From Prevotella sp. UBA2850 (GTDB lineage: Bacteria > Bacteroidota > Bacteroidia > Bacteroidales > Bacteroidaceae): a stretch of 64,000 nucleotides of DNA. The notes beneath the pieces are model-generated. The model made no database searches and was not told the DNA's origin. It saw nothing but the letters and a program-made list of their open reading frames with translations. The position numbers and the translations under genes are program-made. The DNA is taken from positions 1 through 64,000 of the forward strand of contig DEFO01000008.1 in assembly GCA_002350805.1 (NCBI GenBank), given 5' to 3'. Below are positions 43,662 through 53,537 of this stretch, piece by piece (position 1 is the stretch's first letter; every line of letters begins with the position of its first letter).

Positions 43662-46322
43662 TTATTTCTCAATCAGTTTTACTTCAGTGTTCAATCCGCT
43701 CTTCACCGGTTCCCAATGCTCATAACCTGTTTTTTTGTAGTTTAGGTCTACAATGTTGATTTCATTGAACTTACGCCATTTGATGCCTTTACGGTCCATG
43801 TCGGCTATGCGATTGGCAGGCAGGTTGGTCACCTCGATGCGGATTTCATTTTGGCCGGCTTTCAATGTGTTCTTTGTGTCGAGCACGTAAGGCACTGCCC
43901 AGGCACAACCTACGAATGTGCCATTGATGTACACCCGCGCACTCTCGCGCACGTCACCTAAGTCGATCGCCCATTGTTTGGCAGCATCGGCCTTGCTCAG
44001 CTTCATGCTGGTGGTGTAGACACCTGTACCCATGGTCACTTGTGCAGCCTCGTCATCAAGCGTCTCCCATGTCTGCACTTTGTCCAACTGGAAAGCCTGT
44101 TCTACCAGTGGCGTCTCATCTGTGAAACTGAGGGTCCATGGGGTGGAGAGGGCAATCGTCGTTTTGGGAGTGGGCGTAGAGGCCGGAGCAATCAGCTGAG
44201 CAGACTCCCAGTTGACAGCCTTGTCATACGTTTGCAGGATGATGGATTCGCCCGAACGCAGATTCAGCAAAACACTCTTTCCTTCGGTCACGGCTTTGCA
44301 TATTTCACCTGTCATCGGATTAAACAGGGCTGCGTCTTTGAAATCAACCGTCAGCGGCACCATCTCGCACACATCATTGGGTGTCAGATTGGCAATGAAG
44401 TAGTGGTGGCCGGATCCGTTGCTGCGGCGTATAGCGCGTAATCTGTTTTTTGTGCGCATCGGCTCAGGTTTTGCGGCCTCTTTCATCTTAGCGGTGTCGA
44501 TGCCGTAGATGATGTGGGCACCTTGTGCCTTCAGTTGGTCAAGGTGTGCTTTCAGCTGTTCAGGCATACGGCCACTGCCGGGGATGATGAGTCCGCGGTA
44601 TCGTGTGCCGGCGGCAGTCTCGAGCATCCCATTCTTGTAGGTGGTCGTCATCAGGTATTTGTCGCTGATATAGTCGCAGTCGAAGCCCTCTTTGTCGATC
44701 TCGAGGATGCTTCTAATAAACTCGGGAGCCTTTTTATCCATCGAATGGATGTCGAATTGCATGAGGAGATTCTTGCCCGTTTGTTGCCGCCACATGTCGC
44801 GCACCGGCAGATAGACCAGGAAGTCGTTGTCGGGTTTCCCCATCTGCAGGAAACTCTGACAACGCTCAATATACTTCATAAAGTAGGGGGCATCACGCCA
44901 GATGCTGTTTGTGGGGCTCATGTCCACACTAGCATAGAATTTCCATCCTGGCCATGGGTCGTCTTTCGGCGAGTAGCAAGTGCCGTGGAAAAACATGTGG
45001 TTGACGCCGCAGGTGAACATCAGGTCCATGTCGGGCTTCATCTGTGAGAGCGAGGTGCGAAAGTGCTCGGTCAGCCATGTAAACGTCTCGCTGCTTACGA
45101 GCGTCTTGCCGGTGATGTGGGCTGCCGATGCAGCATATTTCAACATCGATACATCGCTGTCGTTCTTCTTTGTGAAACCAGGGTCACGGCGCAGTCCTTT
45201 GATGCCGAATTCCGAGAGTCCGAATCCCTCGATCTCGGGAATGTCAACGGCTGCATATACATCAATCAGATTGGCGGGCGAGCCGTGTGCCTGGTTGCGG
45301 GTTTTCACACCGTGGCTGTGAGCCCATGCTGTCCACTGCTCGGTGAAATTCTCGAGCAGCATCTCGCCCAGGGTCTCACGGTAGTCAGAGAGTGTCTGAC
45401 TCTCACCATCGAGCAGGAAGTTGAGTCGTTTTTCCAGCTGGTAACCGCGTCGTTGTGCGAACTCGTCGAGCAGGGTAGGGGTCCAGTCGGCGCCATACAC
45501 CTCATACGAGTCGTTGAAGAAATTGTGCGGATAAGGTGTGCCTGAGGCGTTGAAGGCGGAGTCGAAACGTTCCAGGTAGTGCTTTACGGCTAGACGGTCG
45601 AAGTGGTCGATGACATACCCCTGTCCGCCTGGGGCAGCGCGTTTCACTTGTTGGCGAGTGCGGCTGATATACAAGGCGATGAAGCGCCAGTTGCCTGTGC
45701 CGTTTTTCAGTTTTGGCGCTTTCCAAGTCAGTCGGCTGCCGTTCATACAAGCCGTCACGTCGATGCCCTCGTTGTCGGTCCAGGTACTGGAGAGCGTTAC
45801 AGGGAAAGCCATCACCTTCTGCAGCTTGGCGTATTTCTGTTCTTTGGCAGGTGCTGCCAAATCGATGTCCTTGAACTTGCGTCCCGTCAGTGTTGTGTCA
45901 ACGAACACTGCTTTGCAGGCAGCTTCCTCTAATGGCACGTTCGGACCGCCAAAAGGCCATCCTGTGCCGGTGCTCATGTCGATGGCAATGCCGTTCTTTC
46001 GTCCTTCCTCCTCAGAGTATTTCAGTGCCTCCATCCACGGGGCAGACAGAAACGACAACTCATTCTTTTGATTACCCTGTACTCCGTAGATAGGAGTGAT
46101 CTCCAGCGAACCGATGCCGGCTTTTGCATATTCCTGCATGTTCCATTGCAGGTTGGCCTTGTCAACGGCACTGCCCAGCCACCACCAGCGTGCGCCGGCC
46201 TTGGCTTCCTGGGCAACCTTGGGCCATTCTGGCTGTGCGAATGATGTAATAGGTATAAACGCAAAAAGGAAAAGGGACATGATGCCCTTTCCCCATTTCT
46301 TGATTGTCATGTTGATTCTCAT
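43662..46322 (-). CDS. GH106 alpha-L-rhamnosidase
   Basis: An enzyme of about 886 residues from the start at 46322; 46310 is also possible. The signal peptide ends at PITSFAQ. The N-terminus has the GH106 opening ARWWWLGSAVDKANL and SLEITPIYGVQG, then MSTGTGWPFGGP. The central barrel includes FFNDSYEVYGADWT, GHSHGVK-like AHSHGVKTRNQAHG and EIEGFG. A C-terminal beta-sandwich (RVYINGTFVGCAWAVPYVLD) ends the protein. The family removes terminal alpha-L-rhamnose from pectic chains; BT0986 is the known Bacteroides example. It stands between GH105 and GH2 in one operon. Confidence 0.9.
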   Translation of the reverse strand: MRINMTIKKWGKGIMSLFLFAFIPITSFAQPEWPKVAQEAKAGARWWWLGSAVDKANLQWNMQEYAKAGIGSLEITPIYGVQGNQKNELSFLSAPWMEALKYSEEEGRKNGIAIDMSTGTGWPFGGPNVPLEEAACKAVFVDTTLTGRKFKDIDLAAPAKEQKYAKLQKVMAFPVTLSSTWTDNEGIDVTACMNGSRLTWKAPKLKNGTGNWRFIALYISRTRQQVKRAAPGGQGYVIDHFDRLAVKHYLERFDSAFNASGTPYPHNFFNDSYEVYGADWTPTLLDEFAQRRGYQLEKRLNFLLDGESQTLSDYRETLGEMLLENFTEQWTAWAHSHGVKTRNQAHGSPANLIDVYAAVDIPEIEGFGLSEFGIKGLRRDPGFTKKNDSDVSMLKYAASAAHITGKTLVSSETFTWLTEHFRTSLSQMKPDMDLMFTCGVNHMFFHGTCYSPKDDPWPGWKFYASVDMSPTNSIWRDAPYFMKYIERCQSFLQMGKPDNDFLVYLPVRDMWRQQTGKNLLMQFDIHSMDKKAPEFIRSILEIDKEGFDCDYISDKYLMTTTYKNGMLETAAGTRYRGLIIPGSGRMPEQLKAHLDQLKAQGAHIIYGIDTAKMKEAAKPEPMRTKNRLRAIRRSNGSGHHYFIANLTPNDVCEMVPLTVDFKDAALFNPMTGEICKAVTEGKSVLLNLRSGESIILQTYDKAVNWESAQLIAPASTPTPKTTIALSTPWTLSFTDETPLVEQAFQLDKVQTWETLDDEAAQVTMGTGVYTTSMKLSKADAAKQWAIDLGDVRESARVYINGTFVGCAWAVPYVLDTKNTLKAGQNEIRIEVTNLPANRIADMDRKGIKWRKFNEINIVDLNYKKTGYEHWEPVKSGLNTEVKLIEK

Positions 46323-46377
46323 TCTTTTGACTTGTTTTAAATGCTTGTCGACGCTCGTTGCTTTTCCAATCATCAAT

Positions 46378-46432
46378 CAACTCCGATAATTGTCAATTCT
46401 TAATTGATTTCAGCGATCATTGCCAATCATCA
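46378..46432. repeat. AT-rich palindromic repeat between GH106 and GH105
   Basis: The tract is made of CAATCATCAAT, TGTCAATTCTTAATTGATT and CAATCATCAATTATTAATT segments. Its complement gives ATTGATGATTG units like those at 56668 and 61636. The GH105 stop codon lies at its edge. Confidence 0.5.
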
Positions 46433-47569
46433 ATTATTAATTAAAAGCTTATAATACTCCACACCGCCCAGCAGGAAGCAGCCAGTGCCGTAATCTTCGA
46501 AATCGGGAATCTTCGTGTAAGAGAGTGGCTGTCCGGCCGAGGGATCCTTGCCAGTGCCTTGCACCCATCCCAAGAATCCGTCGGCATGCACACAGTCGTC
46601 CACCATGGCCTTCCATGCCCGGTCGCAGGCAGGGCGATATACTTTTTCTTTCAAGAAGCCCTTCTGAATGCCCCAGCTCATGCCATAGAGGAAGAGTGCG
46701 GTGCCTGTCAGTTCCTTGCCGCCGTAGTCGGCCGGTGATACCATGCTCGGGTTCCACAGTCCATCCTCGCGCTGGCAGTTCAGGATTGCCTTGCTCATGA
46801 GCAGGAAGTCTTTCTTCAGTTGCTTGTAGTATTTATCTTTCTTGTCAAGCTGGTTCATCACACGCACCAAGGCAGCATACACCCATCCGTTACCACGGCT
46901 CCAATAGCAGTTCTTGCCGTCGGGCGTCTGATAGGGAGCCACATAGTCGGCATCTCTCCACCAAAGGCCCTCCTTCTGGTTGAACAATCCTCCGGCCAGC
47001 GTGTTACGGCTCCAGTTATACATCTTCATGGCATGGTCGATATACTTGCGTTCGCCCGTTACCTTATACATCTGTGCATACAGAGGCATGGCCATCTGAA
47101 TGGCGTCAATCCATGTCCACCATCCGTACAGCTCGTTGTTGGCCTTTGGGTTGCGGGCTTTCATCTGGTTGTCGAGGTTCAGCTTCACCATGGCAATCTT
47201 CTCTTCGCCACCAGCCTGCACATAACGGTCAACGTAGGTCTGTCCGCAACACTGGTCGTCGGCATCGTTGGTCTTCACACCGTTGCGTGGCGTCCATTTG
47301 TGGAAGTTTGCCCATCGGTCGGTAAAGTCGATGTATGCCGGATTGGCATCAATCTCGTAGAGTGCCATCAGTCCTTCGTAGTAGACCGCACGCGTCCACA
47401 GCGAACTGGGCCTGATCTTGTTCACGTTGGTAGGAACAGTAGGGTCGCTGTACTTTGTCATGAAATAGTTGTTGGCCTTTCTCAACGTGCTCATCACGTC
47501 GTCTGCCGTTTGTGCCATGGCAACGAAGCCCACCAGCAACACCATTAATGTCAAAATTGTTCGTTTCAT
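46430..47569 (-). CDS. GH105 unsaturated rhamnogalacturonyl hydrolase
   Basis: A 379-residue secreted enzyme with signal peptide MKRTILTLMVLLVGFVAMAQ. It shows the (alpha/alpha)6 barrel motifs of the YteR type: DDQCCGQTYVD with a catalytic Asp, GWWTWIDAIQMAMPL, YWSRGNGWVYAAL and NPSMVSPADYGGKELTGTA. The family removes the unsaturated galacturonyl group left at chain ends by pectin and rhamnogalacturonan lyases. This is the natural next step after a PL11 lyase, whose remnant lies at 39043. First gene of the minus-strand operon, with its own promoter. Confidence 0.93.
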   Translation of the reverse strand: MKRTILTLMVLLVGFVAMAQTADDVMSTLRKANNYFMTKYSDPTVPTNVNKIRPSSLWTRAVYYEGLMALYEIDANPAYIDFTDRWANFHKWTPRNGVKTNDADDQCCGQTYVDRYVQAGGEEKIAMVKLNLDNQMKARNPKANNELYGWWTWIDAIQMAMPLYAQMYKVTGERKYIDHAMKMYNWSRNTLAGGLFNQKEGLWWRDADYVAPYQTPDGKNCYWSRGNGWVYAALVRVMNQLDKKDKYYKQLKKDFLLMSKAILNCQREDGLWNPSMVSPADYGGKELTGTALFLYGMSWGIQKGFLKEKVYRPACDRAWKAMVDDCVHADGFLGWVQGTGKDPSAGQPLSYTKIPDFEDYGTGCFLLGGVEYYKLLINN

Positions 47570-47639
47570 AGATTTATATTATTTTTGTTTCTTCAAGTTA
47601 AGCACTTCACACACGTTGTCTACCACCTAACCATGAATG

Positions 47640-47670
47640 CAAAGATAGCGAAAAAGTGGAAAAGTGCCAA
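47640..47670 (-). promoter_or_regulatory. Promoter of the GH105-GH106-GH2 operon
   Basis: On the minus strand TTGG (47667-47670) and TATCTTTG (47640-47647) are separated by 19 bp. The leader to 47569 would be about 65 bases. Confidence 0.65.
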
Positions 47671-47795
47671 GCCGATTATCTAAAATTAAAGTTGAAAGAG
47701 CATTTTTTTAGGGTTGTTCGGCGCACCCAAAACGCTCATTGGATATTTTTCAGATATTTTGTACAATTTTACTAGTTTTCTTTACATCTTATTTG

Positions 47796-47803
47796 TACTT
47801 TTG
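47796..47803 (+). promoter_or_regulatory. -7 box for the large GH2 gene
   Basis: TACTTTTG followed by GC lies 45 bases before the start at 47849. It is divergent from the GH105 promoter, so both operons may share a regulator site in the 47671-47795 gap. Confidence 0.5.
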
Positions 47804-47848
47804 CATCAGAAAAAGCTATCATGCATCAACAATAAAAAAGCTAATCAC

Positions 47849-50800
47849 ATGAAACATCTCAAGATTGCCCTCACATGGATGATGCTCATGCTTACCCTCC
47901 ATGTAGCGGCTGTAGAACGGCAACGTCTTTATTTCAACGCCCAATGGCTCCTGCATATCGGTGACGATGCCGCCATGTCTCAACCACAGTACGATGATCA
48001 TTCATGGCAGCGCGTGACGCTTCCCCATGCCTTCAACGAAGACGAAGCCTTCGCCCGCGACATTGTCGACCTCACCGACACCATCGTCTGGTATCGCAAG
48101 CATTTTCAAGTCGACGCAGATATTGATGCTAAGCGCTTCATCGAGTTCGAGGGCGTCAGGCAAGGTGCTGACTTCTACCTCAACGGCCATCATCTGGGCT
48201 TCAGCGAGAATGGTGTCATGGCTGTAGGCTTCGACCTGACACCTTTTTTTAAAGAAGGGGAGAATGTCATTGCCGTACGCTGTGACAATAGCTGGCAGTA
48301 CCGTTCTAGACAGTACGACAGCCGCTATCAATGGAACGACCGTAACTTCAACGCCAACTACGGCGGCATCCCCAAGAATGTGTGGTTGCATACGACAGAT
48401 AAACTGTACCAAACACTGCCTCTCTATAGTAACCTTGGCACGACCGGAACCTATGTCTATGCTACAGATATAGACATCCCGAAGCGTGAGGCCGTCGTTC
48501 ATGTAGAGTCGCAGGTGCGCAATGAAGATAGTCGTGAGCGCACCTTCCGGCTTTTTGCCAAGGTGATGAATGCCGACAATTATATTTGTGCGATTATACC
48601 TGGCGAACGTGTCACACTTCACCCCGGCGAGACGCGCACCGTCAGCATCAGCCGTCGGTTGAATGGCTTGCACTTCTGGTCGTGGGGCTATGGCTATCTT
48701 TACACCGTGAAGACCTACCTTGCCGACGATGAGACGGCCTCTGCTCCTCTGAACCTCTCTGCCCGTTTTGACGAGGTCGTCATCCGTACAGGCTTTCGTA
48801 AGACACGCTTTGGGGAGGGGAAGTTCTGGCTCAACGACCGTTGTCTGATGATCCATGGCTATGCACAACGCACCTCCAATGAATGGCCGGCAGTAGGCAT
48901 CAGTGTGCCTGCCTGGATGAGCGACTATAGCAACCGGCTCATGGTCGAATCGGGAGGCAACCTTGTGCGCTGGATGCATGTCACACCTTGGAAACAGGAC
49001 ATCGAGTCGTGCGACCGTGTGGGACTCCTGCAGGCCATGCCTGCCGGAGATGCGGAGAAAGATGTTGAAGGGCCCCGCTGGACCCAGCGCACTGACCTCA
49101 TGCGCGATGCTATCATCTACAATCGCAATAACCCCAGTATCATCTTCTATGAGTGCGGTAACGAGAGCATCAGCCGCGAGCATATGCTCGAGATGAAGAA
49201 ACTGCGCGACACTTACGATCCGCATGGGGGACGTGCTATTGGCTCGCGTGAGATGTTGGATATCGACGAAGCTGAGTATGGCGGTGAGATGCTCTACATC
49301 AACAAGAGTCACAAACACCCCATGTGGGCCATGGAGTATTGCCGCGATGAAGGACTCCGCAAGTATTGGGACGCTCAGAGCTACCCCTTCCATCCTGAGG
49401 GTGAAGGACCTCTATATCGTGGAAAGCCTGCCCGCGAGTACAACCACAATATGGATGAGTTTGCCATCGAAATGGTGCGTCGGTGGTACGACTACTGGCT
49501 TGAGCGTCCTGGCACGGGCACCCGAGTGTCATCGGGTGGCGTCAAGATAGTCTTCTCTGACACCAACACCCACCACCGCGGCGAGTCTAACTATCGCACC
49601 AGCGGCGTTACAGATGCCATGCGCATTCCTAAAGATGCCTTCTATGCCCATCAGGTGATGTGGACAGGATGGGTCGACGACGAGCAGCCTCGCCCCCATA
49701 TCATTGGCCACTGGAACTATGAAGCAGGTACCGTGAAGCCCGTTTACGTCATTAGTACCGCCGATGATGTCGAATTATTTGTCAACGGTCGAAGCGTGGG
49801 CAAGGGCGAGCGGTCCTACAAGTGGCTGTTCACCTTTAAGGATGTGCACTTCGAGGCTGGCACCATTGAGGCCAAAGGCAGCGATGGCTCCACCTGTCAG
49901 ATAGAGACAGCCGGAACGCCTCATCACCTGCGTCTCACCACCATTGAGAATCCCGAGGGCTTCAAGGCTGATGGTGCCGACATGGCCATCATCCAAGTCG
50001 AGGTGGTCGACGCGCAAGGGCGCCGTTGCCCGCTCGACGACCGTATGGTGCATTTCACGCTTACAGGCGAGGGCCAGTGGCGTGGCGGTTTGGCCACACG
50101 CAATAACAAAGACTTCCAGAAGGAAGAGAAGCAACGTGACAAGTCGCTCCTCGATGCCGCCAATGTCAAAAACACCTCCGACAACTACGTGCTTGCCACC
50201 AGCCTGCCCGTGGAGTGTGGTGTCAACCGTGTCCTTGTGCGCAGCACCACGCATCCTGGTGCACTCATTGTTTATGCCAGTGCCGATGGCCTTGGAGCTC
50301 CTGTCAGTGTCAATCTCCACACGCAGCCAGTCAGTGGAAATGATGTACCCGCGCTTACTCTTAAGGGCAATCTTTCGCGAGGAGAGACACCCCTTACTCC
50401 TTCCTTTACACAGCGAGCCAACGCCGTGCCCATCCTTTCCGCCACTGCAGGTCATCAGGCCGACAAGGCCATGCTTAGCTACGATGACAACGAACTGTCG
50501 GAGTGGCGCAACGACGGCCGTAAGAGCACTGCATGGATTACCTACCGCCTGGCTCGCAAGGCTGTGGTCGATGATATCTGTTTGAAACTTACCGGCTGGC
50601 GCCTGCGCAGCTATCCGCTTGAGATCTATGCAGGCAAGCGGCTTATCTGGACTGGAGAGACACCACGAAGCCTTGGCTACATCCATCTCACGCCCACCGA
50701 CCGTGTGCGTACAGACCAGATCACCATCCGCCTGAAAGGAACCAGTAAGGACCGTGACGCCTTTGGCGGTATCGTGGAGGTGGCTGAGCCTGCTGCCGGT

Positions 50801-50890
50801 GAACTCGATATGTTTAAGGCTAAAAATGGGACTGATACCAAGAATGAACTACGCATCGTTGAGGTGGAGTTCCTGGAGAAAACGAAATAA
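47849..50890 (+). CDS. Large GH2 glycosidase with C-terminal discoidin-like domain
   Basis: A 1013-residue secreted GH2 protein. The chosen start gives MKHLKIALTWMMLMLTLHVAA as signal; longer readings run through the -7 box. The sugar-binding domain (about 22-200) has FEGVRQGADFYLNGHHLG. The barrel carries the acid/base Glu in YECGNESIS and the likely nucleophile Glu in PMWAMEYCRDEG. Ig-like modules follow, and about 860-1005 resembles an F5/8 discoidin domain (DDNELSEWRNDGRKSTAWITY). It differs clearly from the GH2 at 41283, so another beta-linkage is likely, perhaps beta-glucuronic or beta-galactosidic; the substrate cannot be fixed by eye. A perfect bidirectional terminator follows. Confidence 0.85.
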   Translation: MKHLKIALTWMMLMLTLHVAAVERQRLYFNAQWLLHIGDDAAMSQPQYDDHSWQRVTLPHAFNEDEAFARDIVDLTDTIVWYRKHFQVDADIDAKRFIEFEGVRQGADFYLNGHHLGFSENGVMAVGFDLTPFFKEGENVIAVRCDNSWQYRSRQYDSRYQWNDRNFNANYGGIPKNVWLHTTDKLYQTLPLYSNLGTTGTYVYATDIDIPKREAVVHVESQVRNEDSRERTFRLFAKVMNADNYICAIIPGERVTLHPGETRTVSISRRLNGLHFWSWGYGYLYTVKTYLADDETASAPLNLSARFDEVVIRTGFRKTRFGEGKFWLNDRCLMIHGYAQRTSNEWPAVGISVPAWMSDYSNRLMVESGGNLVRWMHVTPWKQDIESCDRVGLLQAMPAGDAEKDVEGPRWTQRTDLMRDAIIYNRNNPSIIFYECGNESISREHMLEMKKLRDTYDPHGGRAIGSREMLDIDEAEYGGEMLYINKSHKHPMWAMEYCRDEGLRKYWDAQSYPFHPEGEGPLYRGKPAREYNHNMDEFAIEMVRRWYDYWLERPGTGTRVSSGGVKIVFSDTNTHHRGESNYRTSGVTDAMRIPKDAFYAHQVMWTGWVDDEQPRPHIIGHWNYEAGTVKPVYVISTADDVELFVNGRSVGKGERSYKWLFTFKDVHFEAGTIEAKGSDGSTCQIETAGTPHHLRLTTIENPEGFKADGADMAIIQVEVVDAQGRRCPLDDRMVHFTLTGEGQWRGGLATRNNKDFQKEEKQRDKSLLDAANVKNTSDNYVLATSLPVECGVNRVLVRSTTHPGALIVYASADGLGAPVSVNLHTQPVSGNDVPALTLKGNLSRGETPLTPSFTQRANAVPILSATAGHQADKAMLSYDDNELSEWRNDGRKSTAWITYRLARKAVVDDICLKLTGWRLRSYPLEIYAGKRLIWTGETPRSLGYIHLTPTDRVRTDQITIRLKGTSKDRDAFGGIVEVAEPAAGELDMFKAKNGTDTKNELRIVEVEFLEKTK

Positions 50891-50904
50891 GAAAACAACA
50901 TAAG

Positions 50905-50953
50905 ACAAAGGGCAAGGGGGTAACTCCTGTGTCAACCTTCCCTTGCCCTTTGT
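50905..50953. terminator. Bidirectional terminator
   Basis: ACAAAGGGCAAGGG (50905-50918) pairs perfectly with 50940-50953 over 14 bases, between convergent genes. Confidence 0.9.
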
Positions 50954-50970
50954 TGTTACATTTCTGCCTT

Positions 50971-52626
50971 TTAGATGACCTCAATGCCTTGCTCGGCACA
51001 GAGCTTCAGACTGAGTTCCTTCAGTTTGAACTTTTGTATCTTACCTGAGCCGGTAAGGGGGAACTCATCGACGAAAAAGACGTATTTTGGGGTTTTGTAA
51101 CGGGCTATCTTGCCGCGGCAGAACTCGCGCACGTCCTCTGGCTGCATCTTCACGCCATCGTTGAGGATGATGAAGGCTCCCACTTCCTCACCATATTTTT
51201 TCGAGGGGACGGCAGCCACCTGTACATCCTTGACGCCCGGCATGTGATAGAGAAACTCCTCAATCTCACGCGGGTAGACATTCTCGCCACCACGGATAAT
51301 CATGTCTTTGATGCGGCCGGTGATACGGTAGTAGCCCTGCTCGTCCTTTACACCCAGATCGCCCGAATGGAGGAAACCGTTGGCATCGATGACCTCAGCA
51401 GTGGCCTCGGGATTCTTGTAATAGCCTTTCATCACATTGAAGCCGCGGCAGCACATCTCACCCTGTACGCCCACGGGACATTCCTCGCCGGTGTCGGGGT
51501 CAAGCACTTTCACCTCCACATGCGGATAGTCGCGGCCCACGGTGGTGCACCGCTGCTCGAAAGTGTCGCTCAGACAAGTGTGTGTCATGCCGGGTGACGA
51601 CTCGGTGAGACCGTAGACCGACGTGATGGTCATATACATCTTCTCGCTGACCTGTTTCATGAGCTCAATGGGGCAGAGACTGCCTGCCATGATACCTGTG
51701 CGGAGACTTGACATGTCGAACATGGAAAACATGGGGTGGTTGAGTTCGGCAATGAACATGGTGGGCACGCCATAGAGGGCGGTGCAGCGTTCCTTGTGGA
51801 CGGAGGCAAGCACAACCAGAGGGTCGAACTTCTCGACCATTACCTGTGTGCAGCCGTGTGTCAGACAGTTCATGGTGGCCAGCACCACACCGAAGCAATG
51901 GAACAAGGGTACGCAGACACATAGTTTGTCGGCGGCTGTGAATCCCATGGCCTCGCCGGTGTAGTAACCGTCGTTGGCGATGTTGTAGTGGGTCAGCATG
52001 ACTCCCTTGGGGAAGCCTGTGGTGCCGCTGGTGTACTGCATGTTGACAACGTCGTGGCAGTTGACGTTGCGTTTCATCTCGAGGAGCGTGTCGTCGTCGA
52101 TGTTACTTCCCAGGAGCAGCAGCTCGGCGGTGTTGAACATGCCTCGGTATTTCTCCATACCGATGTAAACCACATTCTTCATGCAGGGGAACCGCTCACT
52201 CTGCAGGTGGCCTCGCTCGCATTGCCGCAGTTCGGGCAGCATTTTGTAGGTCATGTCAACATAATCGCACTCCCATGTGCCGTCGGTGATGCAGAGTGTG
52301 TGCATGTCGGAGTTCTCGCACAGATACTCCAGCTCGCTCTGTTTGTAATTCGTGTTCACCGTGACGAGTACGGCGCCGATCTTGGCCGTGGCATAGAGGA
52401 AGGTGAGCCAGTCGGGCACGTTGGTGGCCCAGATGCCTACATTGAAACCCTTCTTTACGCCGATGGCGATGAGGCCCTTGGCCAGGTTGTCTACACGCCT
52501 GTTGAACTGTTCATAGGTGAAGCGCAGGTCACGGTCGCTATATACGATATATTCTTTGTCGGGGGTTGCGGTGGCCCAATGCTCAAGCCATTGCCCCAGT
52601 GTACGTTCTGATAACTGTTGTTGCAT
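50971..52626 (-). CDS. AMP-forming acyl-CoA synthetase
   Basis: A 551-residue cytoplasmic enzyme of the ANL family that activates a carboxylic acid with ATP and CoA. Motifs are YTSGTTGFPKGVM, the VYGLTESSP segment, GFLHSGDLG and the hinge/lysine regions GRIKDMIIRGGENVYPREIE and GSGKIQKFKLKE. The start at 52626 (MQQQLSERTLGQW) avoids a longer reading that runs into the upstream regulator gene. It resembles medium or long-chain fatty-acid-CoA ligases; the substrate is not determined. It follows an XRE-cupin regulator by 16 bases, so the two form an operon. Confidence 0.9.
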   Translation of the reverse strand: MQQQLSERTLGQWLEHWATATPDKEYIVYSDRDLRFTYEQFNRRVDNLAKGLIAIGVKKGFNVGIWATNVPDWLTFLYATAKIGAVLVTVNTNYKQSELEYLCENSDMHTLCITDGTWECDYVDMTYKMLPELRQCERGHLQSERFPCMKNVVYIGMEKYRGMFNTAELLLLGSNIDDDTLLEMKRNVNCHDVVNMQYTSGTTGFPKGVMLTHYNIANDGYYTGEAMGFTAADKLCVCVPLFHCFGVVLATMNCLTHGCTQVMVEKFDPLVVLASVHKERCTALYGVPTMFIAELNHPMFSMFDMSSLRTGIMAGSLCPIELMKQVSEKMYMTITSVYGLTESSPGMTHTCLSDTFEQRCTTVGRDYPHVEVKVLDPDTGEECPVGVQGEMCCRGFNVMKGYYKNPEATAEVIDANGFLHSGDLGVKDEQGYYRITGRIKDMIIRGGENVYPREIEEFLYHMPGVKDVQVAAVPSKKYGEEVGAFIILNDGVKMQPEDVREFCRGKIARYKTPKYVFFVDEFPLTGSGKIQKFKLKELSLKLCAEQGIEVI

Positions 52627-52642
52627 AGTTCTTGTGTTCTCA

Positions 52643-53227
52643 CTAAAATGGGATATAAACCACAGCCAGGATGCGGGCTTGTTGGCCTGCAGCACCGTGT
52701 ACATGGTGCTCAACAATGGAGTCGTAGTAGATGCTGTCGCCCTCGCCCAGTGTGTAGGTGGTCTTGCCGTAGTCAATCTCCACCTCGCCGCTCATGACGA
52801 AGATGAATTCCTCTCCCTCGTGTGCCGAGAGTTTGAAGGTTCTCTCCTCCGAGGGTTGTATGTCGATGATAAAAGGCTCCATGTGGCGGCCGGTCTTCTG
52901 TCGTGCCAGCGCATGATATTCCATGTGCTTCCGGGCGTCGGCGGTGTCGTTCGAGAAACTGATGCTGTGGCTCAGTCGGTCTTGAGCACGGCTGACGACG
53001 GGTCCCAGCTCGTCGTTATCGTCGAGAAATGTTCCGAGCCTCACACCCAAGGCGCGAGCTACCTTGATCAGTGGCCCGAGTGAGGGCAGGTGCTGGTCGT
53101 TCTCGATGGAGTTGATTTGTTCGACTGACAGTCCGCTTCGAGCCGCCATCTCGTCGATGCTGATATTCTTTGACTCTCTGATTCCTTTGATTTTAGACCC
53201 AACGAAGGTTGTATGTTCTCTAGACAT
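52643..53227 (-). CDS. XRE-cupin transcription regulator
   Basis: A 194-residue protein with an XRE-type helix-turn-helix (about 8-65: IDEMAARSGLSVEQINSIEND) and a C-terminal cupin (about 110-190: HEGEEFIFVMSGEVEIDYG, GDSIYYDSIVEHHV). Such proteins usually bind a small ligand in the cupin and regulate nearby metabolic genes. The start at 53227 (MSREHTTFVGSKI) follows a -7 box. It probably controls its own operon with the acyl-CoA synthetase downstream. The divergent esterase gene starts about 310 bases away. Confidence 0.9.
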   Translation of the reverse strand: MSREHTTFVGSKIKGIRESKNISIDEMAARSGLSVEQINSIENDQHLPSLGPLIKVARALGVRLGTFLDDNDELGPVVSRAQDRLSHSISFSNDTADARKHMEYHALARQKTGRHMEPFIIDIQPSEERTFKLSAHEGEEFIFVMSGEVEIDYGKTTYTLGEGDSIYYDSIVEHHVHGAAGQQARILAVVYIPF

Positions 53228-53268
53228 AAGATATGTGTTGAAATGAGTTAAATAATAAAAATTGCCTG

Positions 53269-53276
53269 CAAAGGTA
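53269..53276 (-). promoter_or_regulatory. -7 box for the XRE-cupin operon
   Basis: On the minus strand TACCTTTG lies about 42 bases before the start at 53227; no clear -33 box is seen. The rest of the 53228-53537 gap holds a small GCACT-ctaaaa-AGTGC hairpin (53426-53441) and the divergent -7 box at 53504, and nothing else I recognise. Confidence 0.55.
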
Positions 53277-53503
53277 CATAATAATTCTGAATTATAAGAA
53301 AAATATCGAAAAATTTTAAAATTTGTAGGTTTTGACGGCACTTATGTCAAAGAGAAAGAAGGATGGTCAACAAGAGAGTTCGTACAGACAAGGCTTCTTC
53401 CGACATGTTTCCCCTGTTACTTTTTGCACTCTAAAAAGTGCGTGGATGACAAATAGTCTAGATAAAAAACAAAAAATGTAGGTGAAGAAAATCTGAAAAC
53501 CAC

Positions 53504-53511
53504 TATTTTTG
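53504..53511 (+). promoter_or_regulatory. -7 box for the esterase-GH115 operon
   Basis: TATTTTTG followed by GC lies 26 bases before the start at 53538. A -33 partner is not clear. Confidence 0.5.
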
Positions 53512-53537
53512 CACGAGAAACGAATCCATTACTGCAT